From an uncultured Clostridia bacterium (GTDB taxonomy: Bacteria; Bacillota; Clostridia; Oscillospirales; Oscillospiraceae): a stretch of DNA of 64,000 bases. Both the position numbers and the translations under genes were made by a program. Below, one piece after another: positions 27,524-37,613 of the stretch. Each line of letters opens with the position of its first letter. Positions within the stretch are counted from its first letter, which is position 1. The stretch lies in assembly GCA_947367115.1 (NCBI GenBank), contig CANBCW010000002.1:1-64000 (forward strand). Reading direction: 5' to 3'. Under the pieces are notes generated by a model that worked only from the letters and a program-made list of their open reading frames with translations, did not search any database and was not told where the DNA came from.

Positions 27524-28170
27524 TGCGCAATTTATTTGATGACCAGCTCAACACCCTGCACAGAAAGCTGATCGAAATGGGCTCCGCCTGTGAAACCGCC
27601 ATTGATCTGGCGGTAAAAGCCCTGCTGGAAGGGAATACGGAAATTGCCCACGAAGCCGCTGCCCATGACCGGGAGATCGACCAGATGGAGCGGGATATTG
27701 AATCCATTTGCCTGAAAATGCTGCTTCAGCAGCAGCCGGTAGCAAGGGACTTAAGGCAGATCAGCGCCGCTATGAAGATCATCACCGATATGGAACGCAT
27801 CGGCGACCAGGCAGAGGACATCGGTGAAATCGTCCCCTTCCTGAACGGACGTACCGGGCAGGAGTGCGAGGATATCCGCCTGATGGCTCAAACCGCTCAG
27901 CAGATGGTTCGATCCGCGGTGGATGCTTATGTGAATCAGGACATGGCTCTGGTCAGCAAGGTGCTTTCCATGGATGATATCGTGGACAATGCCTTTGAAC
28001 GCACCAAGGAAACGCTGATCCGCATGATCGCCGAAAACAAAGAAGATGGGCAGTATGCCCTTGATCTTCTGATGATCGCCAAGTACTTAGAACGCATCGG
28101 CGACCATGCCACCAATATTGCGGAATGGGTGGAGTTTTCCATTACCGGACAGCACACAAGCGAGGGATAA
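27523..28170 (+). CDS. phoU: Phosphate signalling protein PhoU
   Basis: FDDQLNTLHRKLIEMGSACETAI...; DMERIGDQAEDIGEI. Confidence 0.95.
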   Translation: MRNLFDDQLNTLHRKLIEMGSACETAIDLAVKALLEGNTEIAHEAAAHDREIDQMERDIESICLKMLLQQQPVARDLRQISAAMKIITDMERIGDQAEDIGEIVPFLNGRTGQECEDIRLMAQTAQQMVRSAVDAYVNQDMALVSKVLSMDDIVDNAFERTKETLIRMIAENKEDGQYALDLLMIAKYLERIGDHATNIAEWVEFSITGQHTSEG

Positions 28171-28174
28171 CCTT

Positions 28175-28849
28175 ATGATTTGGATTGTAGATGATGAGGC
28201 TACCATCCGGGATATTGAAGTGTATACCCTGAATACCACCGGATTTGAAGCCAAGGGTTTTTCCGGCGGCGCGGCCATGTTTGAAGCACTTAAAACCGAA
28301 CTGCCGGAACTGATCGTGCTGGATATCATGATGCCCGGTGATGATGGCATCACGATTCTGAATAAGCTCCGGGCTGCCCCCTCAACCAAAAACATCCCCA
28401 TCATTATGGCCACCGCCAAGGGAACGGAAATGGACATGATCACCGGTTTGGACAACGGCGCGGACGATTACTTAGTCAAGCCCTTTGGCATTATGACTCT
28501 GGTTTCCCGGATCAAGGCGGTGCTTCGCCGATGCGGAAAGCAGAAGCCGGATACGCTCCTGTCTGCCCATGGTATCGTTATGGACACGGAACGCCATGAA
28601 GTCCGGGTGTTTGGTGAAGATGTGGAACTGACAAAAAAGGAATTTTCGATTTTGCGGCTGTTCCTGCGGTTCCCCGGCAAGGTCTACACACGGGAAAACC
28701 TGATGAGTGAGGTTTGGGGCGCGGAATATGTAGGCGAAAGCCGCACTGTGGATATGCATATCAAAACCCTGCGTCAAAAGCTGGGCGATGCGTCTTCCTG
28801 TATCAAGACCGTAGTCGGCATCGGCTACCGCATGGAGGTAACGCCGTGA
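28175..28849 (+). CDS. OmpR/PhoB-family response regulator
   Basis: MIWIVDDEATIRDIE..., VLDIMMPGDDG, C-terminal winged helix VGESRTVDMHIKTLRQKLG. Confidence 0.93.
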   Translation: MIWIVDDEATIRDIEVYTLNTTGFEAKGFSGGAAMFEALKTELPELIVLDIMMPGDDGITILNKLRAAPSTKNIPIIMATAKGTEMDMITGLDNGADDYLVKPFGIMTLVSRIKAVLRRCGKQKPDTLLSAHGIVMDTERHEVRVFGEDVELTKKEFSILRLFLRFPGKVYTRENLMSEVWGAEYVGESRTVDMHIKTLRQKLGDASSCIKTVVGIGYRMEVTP

Positions 28850-30486
28850 CGAAACGAATTTTTCGATCCATTCTTGCCGTTGCTGCGATCGTCCTGCTGC
28901 TGAGTCTGAGTGTGGTGCTGGGTGTGCTGTACAGCCATTATTCCGAAGTGCAGTGGCGGCAGTTGGAATCCGAGTTAGAGCTGACCCGGCTGGGTCTGGA
29001 AGCCTCCGGCGAAATTTATTTGCAGGCTATTCAAACGAAGAATTTCCGGATCACGTGGATCGGCAGCGATGGCAAGGTCTTATTTGACACGCAGGCCAAT
29101 GCCACCGCAATGGATAACCACGCCCAGCGTGAGGAAGTGCTGGAAGCACTGTCCTACGGAAAAGGCAGCAGCGAGCGTTATTCTGATACCTTGACCACAA
29201 AAATGCTCTACAGCGCGGTTCGCTTAACGGACGGCACTGTGCTCCGAATCGCAGCCGCGCAGGATTCTGTCCTGGCTCTTCTGCTGGACACCGTGATCCC
29301 CATGCTGCTGATTTTCCTGGCAGCAGTTTTGGTTTCCATCCTGCTTGCCCGAACAATGGCGAAAAAGATCGTAGACCCCCTCAATGATCTGAATCTGGAT
29401 GCCCCCACGGAATCGGCTGTCTACGATGAGCTCTCCCCACTCCTGTACCGCATTGACAAGCAGAACAAACAGATCAGCGCCCAGCTTGCCCTTTTGAAAG
29501 AAAAAACCGACCAATTTGAGCAGATCACCGCCTCCATGAATGAAGGATTGGTTCTGCTGGATGCAAAGGGTGTGATCCTCAGCATCAATCCCGCCGCCGC
29601 AGCGCTGTTTGAAACCGGTACGGCCTGCGTGGGACTGGACTTTCTTGTGATCGACCGCAGCGCCGCCATGCGTGACGGTATTCAAAAGGCTCTCGCCGGG
29701 AAATACAACGATTTCCGATCCGCAAGGCACGGCTGCGAATATCAGTTCGGCATCAGCCCCATCCGCTCCGGCGAGCGGCTGCTGGGTGCGGTGGTGCTGG
29801 TCTTCGATGTAACAGAGCAGGTCAATTCCCAGCGCAACCGTCAGGAATTCACTGCCAACGTGTCCCATGAGCTGAAAACGCCCCTGCAATCCATCCTGAA
29901 CAGCGCCCAGCTTTTGCAGTCCGGCTTGGTAAAACCAGAAGACAACGCCAAATTTACCGGCTATATCTGCAGCGAGGCGGAACGGCTGCTGAGCCTGATC
30001 AACGATGTGATCCGCCTATCCCAACTGGATGAAAGCGGAGTATTGCCCGCTGAAGCTGTGGATCTATACGCAATTTCCTCTCAGGTTCTGCAATCCCTGC
30101 TGCCTGCGGCTGACCAAAAGCATATCACCGTAGAGCTGCACGGAGAAAACACTGTCATTTCCGGTGTTCGCCAGCTTGCTTACGAGCTGATCTACAACCT
30201 CTGCGATAATGCAATTCGCTATAATCAGGACGGCGGTCGGGTGACGGTCACGATTGATAAAAAGTGCGTGACAGTAAAAGATACCGGCATCGGCATTCCT
30301 AAGGAACACCAAGCACGGATCTTCGAGCGGTTCTACCGGGTGGACAAAAGCCACTCCAGGGAAACCGGCGGCACCGGTCTGGGTCTTTCGATCGTTAAGC
30401 ATGCCGCCCAGCGCCTTGGGGCTCATATCCAACTAACCAGTGAGGAAGGCGAAGGCACCACTGTGAACGTTACATTCGGCGCATAG
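28846..30486 (+). CDS. PhoR-like sensor histidine kinase
   Basis: PAS region; FTANVSHELKTPLQSILNSAQLL; ICDNAIRYNQDGGRV; GGTGLGLSIVKHAAQ. Confidence 0.93.
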   Translation: MTKRIFRSILAVAAIVLLLSLSVVLGVLYSHYSEVQWRQLESELELTRLGLEASGEIYLQAIQTKNFRITWIGSDGKVLFDTQANATAMDNHAQREEVLEALSYGKGSSERYSDTLTTKMLYSAVRLTDGTVLRIAAAQDSVLALLLDTVIPMLLIFLAAVLVSILLARTMAKKIVDPLNDLNLDAPTESAVYDELSPLLYRIDKQNKQISAQLALLKEKTDQFEQITASMNEGLVLLDAKGVILSINPAAAALFETGTACVGLDFLVIDRSAAMRDGIQKALAGKYNDFRSARHGCEYQFGISPIRSGERLLGAVVLVFDVTEQVNSQRNRQEFTANVSHELKTPLQSILNSAQLLQSGLVKPEDNAKFTGYICSEAERLLSLINDVIRLSQLDESGVLPAEAVDLYAISSQVLQSLLPAADQKHITVELHGENTVISGVRQLAYELIYNLCDNAIRYNQDGGRVTVTIDKKCVTVKDTGIGIPKEHQARIFERFYRVDKSHSRETGGTGLGLSIVKHAAQRLGAHIQLTSEEGEGTTVNVTFGA

Positions 30487-30489
30487 ATC

Positions 30490-30635
30490 CTGATAGCATC
30501 AGGACGGACGCAGTGCAGTGACCGGGGCAAACCGTCCGTATTGGGGCTGACCGCCCCATTGCGTATTGGCACAAGGGAATGGTCTCCCCCATCAGCTACG
30601 GCTTCATGCCGGGAGGGATGACCGGAGATGATAAA
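30490..30635. other. Structure-rich intergenic segment (possible ncRNA / 3'UTR element)
   Basis: Multiple stems: cctgat/atcagg, ggacgg/ccgtcc, ggggc/gcccc, acgcagtg/cattgcgt (would cross ggacgg/ccgtcc). Confidence 0.3.
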
Positions 30636-30639
30636 AAGA

Positions 30640-30668
30640 AGGGACTTCCGCACGCGGAAGTCCCTTTC
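30640..30668. terminator. Terminator hairpin between convergent genes
   Basis: agggacttccgcacgcggaagtccct; T-tract on the minus strand (ttctttttatc). Confidence 0.75.
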
Positions 30669-30673
30669 GCATT

Positions 30674-31555
30674 TTATAGATCCACACCTAAAAATCTCTT
30701 GGCCAGAATGCCCACAACGAAGGACACCACCGCCACACCGACGCTGATCAGTGCCATCTCCAAGAACCGGGCTTTGAAGGGCTGATCCTGAGCAACACTG
30801 GTATAATAGGTAAATCCCGCGATAATAAGGATGACCATGACCAGCATGCAAATCAGAGCCGGGATGTACTGCCCTGCCGGGAAGAGCAGATACGGCGCGA
30901 TCAGGGCGACCACCGTCAGCAGATAGGCAATGCCGGTGTAGGTGCAGGACTTCAAAGCATCCGAGCGCCCTTCGCTCCGGGCTGCCAGAAACTCGCTGGA
31001 GGCCATGGAGAACGTAGCGCTGATGCCCACAATCAGACCAGACAGGGCGATCAGCCGGGTATTCTGCAGCGCAAAAGCGAAGCCTGCCAGTGAGCCGGTC
31101 AGCTCCACCAGAGCATCGTTCAAGCCCAGAACCATGCTGCCTACATACTGCAGCCGTTCCTCGTCCAACATGCCCAGCAATGCCTGCTCATGCTCCTCCT
31201 CCTGCTGGCGGATCACAATGCTCTCCTCCACTTCCTGTGCCAGAAGCTCATATTCCGCCTGAGAATTCTCTTCCCCCCGCTCCATCAGCTTGACGGCAAA
31301 GGTAAAGCCAAGGACTCTGGCCAGCAGGGTGTACAGGAATACCTTTCCTTTCTCCGGCTTCATGTCCAGCCCTGTGTACTGTTTCCAGATCTGGTAGTGC
31401 GCCTTTTCCTCCCGGGCAAGACGCAGAAGGGTCTGACGGTTTTCCTCGCCTTTGGCAAAGGCCGCGATTCTTTCATAGATCACGCTTTCTGTCAACTCGC
31501 TCTGCTGCATCCGTTTGATGATGGCCTGCGCAGAGGTGGATACGGCTGCCTTCAT
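30674..31555 (-). CDS. Rubrerythrin/ferritin-like domain fused to VIT1/CCC1 transporter
   Basis: N-terminal EENRQTLLRLAREEKAHYQIWKQYTG ferritin-like, C-terminal LGLNDALVELTGSLAGFAFAL...SSEFLAARSE VIT. Confidence 0.88.
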   Translation of the reverse strand: MKAAVSTSAQAIIKRMQQSELTESVIYERIAAFAKGEENRQTLLRLAREEKAHYQIWKQYTGLDMKPEKGKVFLYTLLARVLGFTFAVKLMERGEENSQAEYELLAQEVEESIVIRQQEEEHEQALLGMLDEERLQYVGSMVLGLNDALVELTGSLAGFAFALQNTRLIALSGLIVGISATFSMASSEFLAARSEGRSDALKSCTYTGIAYLLTVVALIAPYLLFPAGQYIPALICMLVMVILIIAGFTYYTSVAQDQPFKARFLEMALISVGVAVVSFVVGILAKRFLGVDL

Positions 31556-31758
31556 GGTAAGCTCCTCCTTTGCGGTTTTTCTTTTATTATAAATGACAAG
31601 AAATAGAAATACAACTAAAATATTCCGGTAGTTCCGTGACTTCATCACAAAAGCCATGGGTTCGCCGCAGCTCTGTATGCTTTATTACAATAAAGTGTTA
31701 AAGCAGTGCGTATTTCTTATGCATTGTGATGAAAATGATTTCAATGCTCAAAAAACAC

Positions 31759-31787
31759 TTTACAACTTTAGCTTGGTAAAGTATAAT
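31759..31787 (+). promoter_or_regulatory. Predicted promoter of the amino-acid ABC operon
   Basis: TTTACA (31759-31764) -17- TATAAT (31782-31787). Confidence 0.65.
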
Positions 31788-31838
31788 GCGTACATCAAAT
31801 CCCCCGGCGTACCGGGAAACGAGAAAGGAAAGAGGATT

Positions 31839-32624
31839 ATGAAAAAACTGACTGCTGTTTTACTGGCTGTTTTACTGGTAGCGACCTGTTTCGCAGGCTG
31901 CGCCAAGGAAAAGGACACCATCGTTGTGGGTTACACCATTTACGCACCCATGAACTATCCGGACGAAAGCGGTACCCTGGTCGGCTTCGACACGGATCTG
32001 GCCAAGGCTGTTTTTGAGAATTTGGGCTATGAGGTTCTATTCACTGAAATCGACTGGAACAGCAAGTACACAGATCTGGAGTCCGGCACCATCGACTGCA
32101 TTTGGAACGGATTTACCTGCAACACCGCCGATGATGACGGTGTGCTGCGCTCTCAGAAGGTGGACTTCTCCTACAACTACATGGAAAACCGTCAGGTCAT
32201 CGTTGCCAAGAAGGACGCGGGCATCGCTTCCGCAGCCGACCTGAGCGGCAAGGTGGCAGCTGTGGAAAGCGGCTCCGCCGGTGAAACCTACGCCAAGTCC
32301 TTTGAGGGCGTGACCACCAAGGGCTTCACCAAGCAGACCGACTGTCTGTTTGAGGTCAACGCCGGCACCGCCGATTTCGCGGTTCTGGATGCCCAGCTCG
32401 CCAAGAGCTACGCCGGCAAGGGCGACTACACCAACCTGTCCATTGTGGATGGTCTGTCCAGCGAAGTGGAGTACTACGCCATCGGCTTCAAAAAGGGCAG
32501 CGATTTGACCGCCAAGGTCAACGCAGAGCTGGAAAAACTGGCTGCTGACGGTACCATTGCCGAACTGGCAAAAAAATACGGCGTGGAGAATACCGCCATC
32601 ACCGATTTCTCCGACCAGAAGTAA
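31839..32624 (+). CDS. Amino-acid ABC transporter substrate-binding protein
   Basis: Lipobox; GFDTDLAKAVFENLGYEVLFTEIDWNSKYTDLESGTIDCIWNGFT. Confidence 0.95.
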   Translation: MKKLTAVLLAVLLVATCFAGCAKEKDTIVVGYTIYAPMNYPDESGTLVGFDTDLAKAVFENLGYEVLFTEIDWNSKYTDLESGTIDCIWNGFTCNTADDDGVLRSQKVDFSYNYMENRQVIVAKKDAGIASAADLSGKVAAVESGSAGETYAKSFEGVTTKGFTKQTDCLFEVNAGTADFAVLDAQLAKSYAGKGDYTNLSIVDGLSSEVEYYAIGFKKGSDLTAKVNAELEKLAADGTIAELAKKYGVENTAITDFSDQK

Positions 32625-32648
32625 TATCGTCCATTTGGAGATCACAAT

Positions 32649-33344
32649 ATGTCGTTTTGGGAAGTAACTGTATTTCTGTTTGACGGCTTTTTGATATCTC
32701 TGCTGATCTTTGCGGTGACGCTGCTTTGCGGCGCACCGCTTGGTCTGCCTATTGCCTTCTGCTCCATGAGCCGGTTCAAGGCAGTAAAAGCGGTATCAAA
32801 GGTCTTTGTCTGGATCATCAGAGGCGTTCCGCTGATGCTTCAGATCTTCATCATTTACTATGTACCCGGTCTGCTGTTCGACACCCCGATTTTCAGCCAG
32901 ATGGATCGGTTCTTTTTCATCAATTACGGTGTCAATGATGCCGGACGCATCATCGCGGTGCTCATCGCCTTTACCATCAACTACGCCTGTTATTTCTCCG
33001 AGATTTATCGAGGCGGTATTGAAAGCATTTCCAAGGGACAATACGAGGCCGGCTATGTACTGGGTCTGACCAAGCAGCAGATTTTCCGGAAGATCATCCT
33101 CAAGCAAGTGATCCAGCGGATCGTCCCTCCCATGTCCAATGAGATTATCACACTCATCAAGGACACTGCCCTTGCCAACTGCATCATCGTCTGCGAGATC
33201 ATCAAGCAGGCCAAGGAACTGGCTGCCACCAAGGCAATGATCTGGCCGCTGTTCTACACAGGCGTATTCTATCTGGTGTTTGTGGGATTACTGACCATCG
33301 TGCTGGGCAAGCTTGAAAAGAAGCTCAGCTATTTCAGGAGTTAA
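32649..33344 (+). CDS. Amino-acid ABC transporter permease
   Basis: IRGVPLMLQIFIIYY; YFSEIYRGGIESISKGQYEAGYVLGLT. Confidence 0.95.
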   Translation: MSFWEVTVFLFDGFLISLLIFAVTLLCGAPLGLPIAFCSMSRFKAVKAVSKVFVWIIRGVPLMLQIFIIYYVPGLLFDTPIFSQMDRFFFINYGVNDAGRIIAVLIAFTINYACYFSEIYRGGIESISKGQYEAGYVLGLTKQQIFRKIILKQVIQRIVPPMSNEIITLIKDTALANCIIVCEIIKQAKELAATKAMIWPLFYTGVFYLVFVGLLTIVLGKLEKKLSYFRS

Positions 33345-33347
33345 GCC

Positions 33348-34106
33348 ATGGCGTTATTGGAAGTTAAAGATATCAAAAAAAATTTCGGTAAGACAGAAGT
33401 TCTGAAAGGGATTAGTTTTTCCCTGAACAAAGGCGACGTTCTTGCGATCATTGGTTCCTCCGGCAGCGGCAAGACCACGCTGCTGCGGTGCCTGAACTTT
33501 CTGGAACTGCCGGACGAAGGATCCATCACCGTCGACGGCACCGTACTGATCGATGGGGCGGATGCCACGACCCTCTCCGACGAAGCGATTCGGCAGAATC
33601 GGCTTCATTTTGGTCTGGTTTTTCAGAATTTCAACTTATTCCCCCAGTATAATGTGCTGGAAAATGTCACTCTGGCACCAACCCTTCTCAAAAAAGGAAC
33701 GCCGGACGAAATTGAACAAAGCGCCCGGAAGCTTCTGGATCAAGTGGGTCTTGGCGACAAGCTGAAAAATTATCCCCACCAGCTTTCCGGTGGACAGCAG
33801 CAGCGAGTCGCCATTGCCCGAGCGCTGGCGCTCCAGCCGGAGGTGCTTTGCTTCGATGAACCCACCAGTGCCCTGGATCCGGAGCTGACCGGCGAGGTTC
33901 TGCGGGTCATTCGCAGCCTGAAGGATCGGGATACCACCATGATCGTTGTAACGCACGAAATGGAGTTTGCCAGGAATGTGGCGGACACCGTCATCTACAT
34001 GGCTGACGGTGTCATTGAGGAAATGGGCACCCCTGAGCAGGTATTTGGCAATCCCCAAAAAGAAAAGACCAAGGCATTTCTCCGGGGCGCACAGAACATT
34101 TTCTGA
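33348..34106 (+). CDS. Amino-acid ABC transporter ATP-binding protein
   Basis: [54 protein letters not shown]. Confidence 0.97.
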   Translation: MALLEVKDIKKNFGKTEVLKGISFSLNKGDVLAIIGSSGSGKTTLLRCLNFLELPDEGSITVDGTVLIDGADATTLSDEAIRQNRLHFGLVFQNFNLFPQYNVLENVTLAPTLLKKGTPDEIEQSARKLLDQVGLGDKLKNYPHQLSGGQQQRVAIARALALQPEVLCFDEPTSALDPELTGEVLRVIRSLKDRDTTMIVVTHEMEFARNVADTVIYMADGVIEEMGTPEQVFGNPQKEKTKAFLRGAQNIF

Positions 34107-34117
34107 TGGGAGGCGCT

Positions 34118-34387
34118 ATGGAGAACAAGAACGAAAAGATTGAGGAACTGTTCCGGCTGATCCTGCGGTTAGAAAGTTTGGAAGACTGCCGCAGCCTATT
34201 TGCCGACCTTTGCACCATCAAGGAGCTTGAAAAAATGGCCGAGCGGGTCTACGCGGCAAAGCTGCTGCTGGAAGGCAAGACCTACAATCAGGTCATCGCG
34301 CAGGCGGATATCTCTTCTGCTACCCTGAGCCGGGTATCCCGTTGCGTCCAGTATGGGCAGGGATATTCCAAATTTCTGAAAAACTGA
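34118..34387 (+). CDS. TrpR-like YerC/YecD family regulator
   Basis: LFADLCTIKELEKMAERVYAAKLLLEGKTYNQVIAQADISSATLSRVSRCVQYG. Confidence 0.9.
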   Translation: MENKNEKIEELFRLILRLESLEDCRSLFADLCTIKELEKMAERVYAAKLLLEGKTYNQVIAQADISSATLSRVSRCVQYGQGYSKFLKN

Positions 34388-34391
34388 TTCA

Positions 34392-34428
34392 AATGCGGCC
34401 TCACTGTGTTGTGAGGCCGCATTTGGCT
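34392..34428. terminator. Terminator hairpin
   Basis: aaatgcggcctcac-tgtgtt-gtgaggccgcattt. Confidence 0.8.
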
Positions 34429-34437
34429 ATTTACATA

Positions 34438-35904
34438 TTACTGATCGTTATCCTCTGTCTGAGTCTGAGGAACGACCACAACGGCAGGATTGTTGTCTGC
34501 CACCAGTTTGCCGCCCAGGGCACCCATCAGCAGGCTCTTCAGGTCAATGCCCATACCGGCACTGATGCCCTCGGTGATCTGCGTGGTGGAATTGACGATA
34601 TCGCTGACCAGCTTCGTGGCATTGCCATCACCGTACATGGTGATCTTGTCAACCTTGCTCAGAGGCTCAGCAACATTCCGGGCAATATCGGGCAGCGCAG
34701 CCATGATCATTTCGACCACCGCGGCTTCGCCGTACTTCTTCATTGCTTCGGCCTTCTTGTCGATACCTTCGGCTTCTGCCAGGGCTTTTGCCTTGATCGC
34801 TTCTGCTTCCGCACGACCCACAGCGGCAATGCCTTCCGCTTCCTGTTCTTTTGCGAAGCGCTGAGCCTCAGCGATCTTCATTTCAGCAGCCGCGGCCTGC
34901 TCCTGCTCATAACGGCGGGCTTCCGCTTCCTTCTGGCGCTTAAACAGCTGCGCCTGCGCCTCCTGCTCCTGGCGGTAACGCTCCGCATCTGCCTTGGCGC
35001 GGATTTCAGCATCCAAGGTCTGCTTCTTAACTTCGACCTCACGAGCCTTCAGCTCCGCTTCACGCTCGGCGCGCGCGATGTTCGCATTGGCAGAAGTAAC
35101 CTCAATGGTCTTTCTCTGCTGCTGCTCCTGAATCTTATAGGCAGCATCAGCATCAGCCTTCTTGACATCGGACTGCTGCTTCAGTTCTGCCTGACGGATG
35201 GCCAGAGAGGTCTGCTTCTCAGCAATTTCCATATCTGCCTGAACCTTGGCATCGTTTGCTTCCTTGGCAGCCTGAGCCTGAGAGATCGCGATATCACGAT
35301 CGGCCTGAGCCTTGGCAATGGCAGCGCCCTTCTTGATCTGGGAAATGTTGTCGATACCCAGATCCTCAATGACATTGTTCTGGTCAGAGAACGACTGGAC
35401 ATTGAAGGAGATCATCTCCAGACCCATTTTCTGCAGGTCGGGAATCGCGTTTTCCTGGACGCGCTCGCCAAAAGCCTTGCGGTCGGTGACCATCTCTTCC
35501 AGACGCATCTGGCCGACGATCTCACGCATATTGCCTTCCAGCGTATCCTGAACGCGGCGGATAATCATTTCCTCACTTTCGTTGAGGAAGAACTTGGAGG
35601 CAAGGGTCATCATGTCTTCACTCTGACCGATCCGGATCTTGACTGTGGCATCGACCTTGACATTGATGTACTCCGCGTTGGGCACGAAATCGGTCGTTTT
35701 AACGTCTACAGAAAACATTTTCAGCGACAGCTTATCCAGCCGCTCAAGGAATGGGATCCGGATACCGGCTCTGCCGATCAGAATACGGGGCTTCCGGAAG
35801 CCGGAAATGATGTACGCAGTATCCGGGGGAGACTTTACATAGCCGATGCAGATGATTGCCACAGCCAACCCGAGGACTGCCGCGATACCGATGAAGATTT
35901 CCAT
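34438..35904 (-). CDS. Flotillin family protein
   Basis: N-terminal TM, SPHF/PHB region, Ala/Glu-rich coiled coil, C-terminal GIDLKSLLMGALGGKL. Confidence 0.92.
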   Translation of the reverse strand: MEIFIGIAAVLGLAVAIICIGYVKSPPDTAYIISGFRKPRILIGRAGIRIPFLERLDKLSLKMFSVDVKTTDFVPNAEYINVKVDATVKIRIGQSEDMMTLASKFFLNESEEMIIRRVQDTLEGNMREIVGQMRLEEMVTDRKAFGERVQENAIPDLQKMGLEMISFNVQSFSDQNNVIEDLGIDNISQIKKGAAIAKAQADRDIAISQAQAAKEANDAKVQADMEIAEKQTSLAIRQAELKQQSDVKKADADAAYKIQEQQQRKTIEVTSANANIARAEREAELKAREVEVKKQTLDAEIRAKADAERYRQEQEAQAQLFKRQKEAEARRYEQEQAAAAEMKIAEAQRFAKEQEAEGIAAVGRAEAEAIKAKALAEAEGIDKKAEAMKKYGEAAVVEMIMAALPDIARNVAEPLSKVDKITMYGDGNATKLVSDIVNSTTQITEGISAGMGIDLKSLLMGALGGKLVADNNPAVVVVPQTQTEDNDQ

Positions 35905-36221
35905 AGATTGTTCTCCTTTCTTTTTTCGGGGGGTACGACTTGTTTCAAGCAAGAGGCGGATTTTCCATCATCCTGTCCATCAACCGAATGGTCAGGATTC
36001 TTTCTCGCACACACAACCGCATCACTTCCTTGATGGATCATATGGAACTTTTCGCTCCTGCTATACCAATATTTTAGGGGATGATACGGTCACAATAAAG
36101 GATAGAAACAGCAAAATACAGCGTGTAATCCTTCCAAATTCAGCAAATTAATTCTCGTCTTGATAAGCCCTGTACAGCGCAGGGTCAATGGCACCGGTGG
36201 GCAGCGTCCACTCCGGAGAAG

Positions 36222-37613
36222 TCACCCCGCTTCCGGCGTTGCCTGAAACACCGGGTACAGTGTCATGGGTTCCAGATCCCCCAAAACGGTACCGTTTGGC
36301 AAAATTCGCACCATCATGGTGATGGTTCCGCTGCCATCGTCCGTCCTGGTTGCCCAGCCCACCAGTTCCTCGCCTTCAGCCACGGCCATTTCCGGCACGG
36401 TAACAGTGTCTGCCGTGCAATCCGTCATAAAGGCTGTCTGTTCTTCATCATTCACAGCAAAGATCAGCCGCACCTGCTCCACCCGCTCCTGAACCGATTC
36501 GTTGGTATACCCGCTCACCAAATAATCTCCGCTGTCGTTTTGGGTGAAGAAATAGGTTTTATCCAGTTCGTACACCTTCACGGTATTATCCTTGCGGACA
36601 ACGTTCACCGTCAGTTTGACATTTGCAGAGAAAAGATCGTCGGTGTAACGGAAGTACTCGGAAACCTCAACGGAGCTTTCATCAATAGAAAACCCTTTAT
36701 TGCTCTGTATGAAGATTGGATTGTCCACGATATCCGCGTACACTTGAGAATCGGCGTCAAAATACTTCCGAAGCTCTGCGGCTTTGATACCACCCATGGA
36801 GAATTGGGCATCCGCTGCGGCAGCATCGCAAATCAGCGTTTTTTCCGCGTCGGTCATTTCCGGCGCATCCGGAAGCTGCATGGTATAGATGCCGGTTTTA
36901 TCGTCCAGAACCATCGCCACGGCTTCACCGTTTTCATCCAACACGAGAACTTCCGGCTGAACCAGCAAGCCATCGACGCATTGCCACTCCCTTCGGAAGC
37001 CGTGAATCCCCTCCGGAAGATACTGCTCTGCCTTCGTGGCAGTGGAACGGATGGTAAAACTGTCATCCAACGCAGCACCGTTGATATATACCGTGTATTC
37101 GGGCTTTTTTTCAACGGTAACATGTACGGTACGCACAAAGAAAAGCTCCACCCTATCCAGCGTCCACTGTGGAATCTCCGCCGGGGAGCCGGTACTTCCG
37201 GTCAGTGTGAAGGCGGCGACTTTTTCATCTCCGAGGCATACATTGTATTGATGCACACCAAAAATGCCGGTATAGGTTTCATGGAAGGTCAGTTCCTCGC
37301 TGCCGACCTTTGCTTTCATATACGCAGCGTAGGCTTCTGCCCCCTCATATCGGGTATCCTCGACATTGGACAGGTCATAAAGCTTTTCCCAGTCCGGGTT
37401 CGCAAAGAGTTCCTCAAAGACTTGGGCGCATTGATTCTCCAGCTGTGCCGCTTCGTACTCGACCAGCCGCTGCCGCAGCGGCACCATCAGGCGGCAAAGC
37501 ACAATCAAGCTCAGCGCTACCAGAGCGACATACAGGCAAAGGATGAGAATGATCCCCTTTTTATGCTTAACCGGCAGAGAAGGAACTACAGATTTCTCCT
37601 GCTTCATACTCAT
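36222..37613 (-). CDS. Uncharacterised membrane-anchored protein
   Basis: N-terminal TM (GIILILCLYVALVALSLIVLCRL), extracytoplasmic domains; overlaps start of next-upstream gene. Confidence 0.6.
   Translation of the reverse strand: MSMKQEKSVVPSLPVKHKKGIILILCLYVALVALSLIVLCRLMVPLRQRLVEYEAAQLENQCAQVFEELFANPDWEKLYDLSNVEDTRYEGAEAYAAYMKAKVGSEELTFHETYTGIFGVHQYNVCLGDEKVAAFTLTGSTGSPAEIPQWTLDRVELFFVRTVHVTVEKKPEYTVYINGAALDDSFTIRSTATKAEQYLPEGIHGFRREWQCVDGLLVQPEVLVLDENGEAVAMVLDDKTGIYTMQLPDAPEMTDAEKTLICDAAAADAQFSMGGIKAAELRKYFDADSQVYADIVDNPIFIQSNKGFSIDESSVEVSEYFRYTDDLFSANVKLTVNVVRKDNTVKVYELDKTYFFTQNDSGDYLVSGYTNESVQERVEQVRLIFAVNDEEQTAFMTDCTADTVTVPEMAVAEGEELVGWATRTDDGSGTITMMVRILPNGTVLGDLEPMTLYPVFQATPEAG

Noticed and set aside
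30423-30851. 142-aa minus ORF across the phoR end and VIT gene end
   Set aside because: Spans a strong terminator and two well-supported gene ends; low plausibility.
34342-36033. 563-aa plus-strand ORF antisense to the flotillin gene
   Set aside because: Mirror of the repetitive Ala/Glu-rich coding strand; no recognisable domains; the minus-strand flotillin explains the region.
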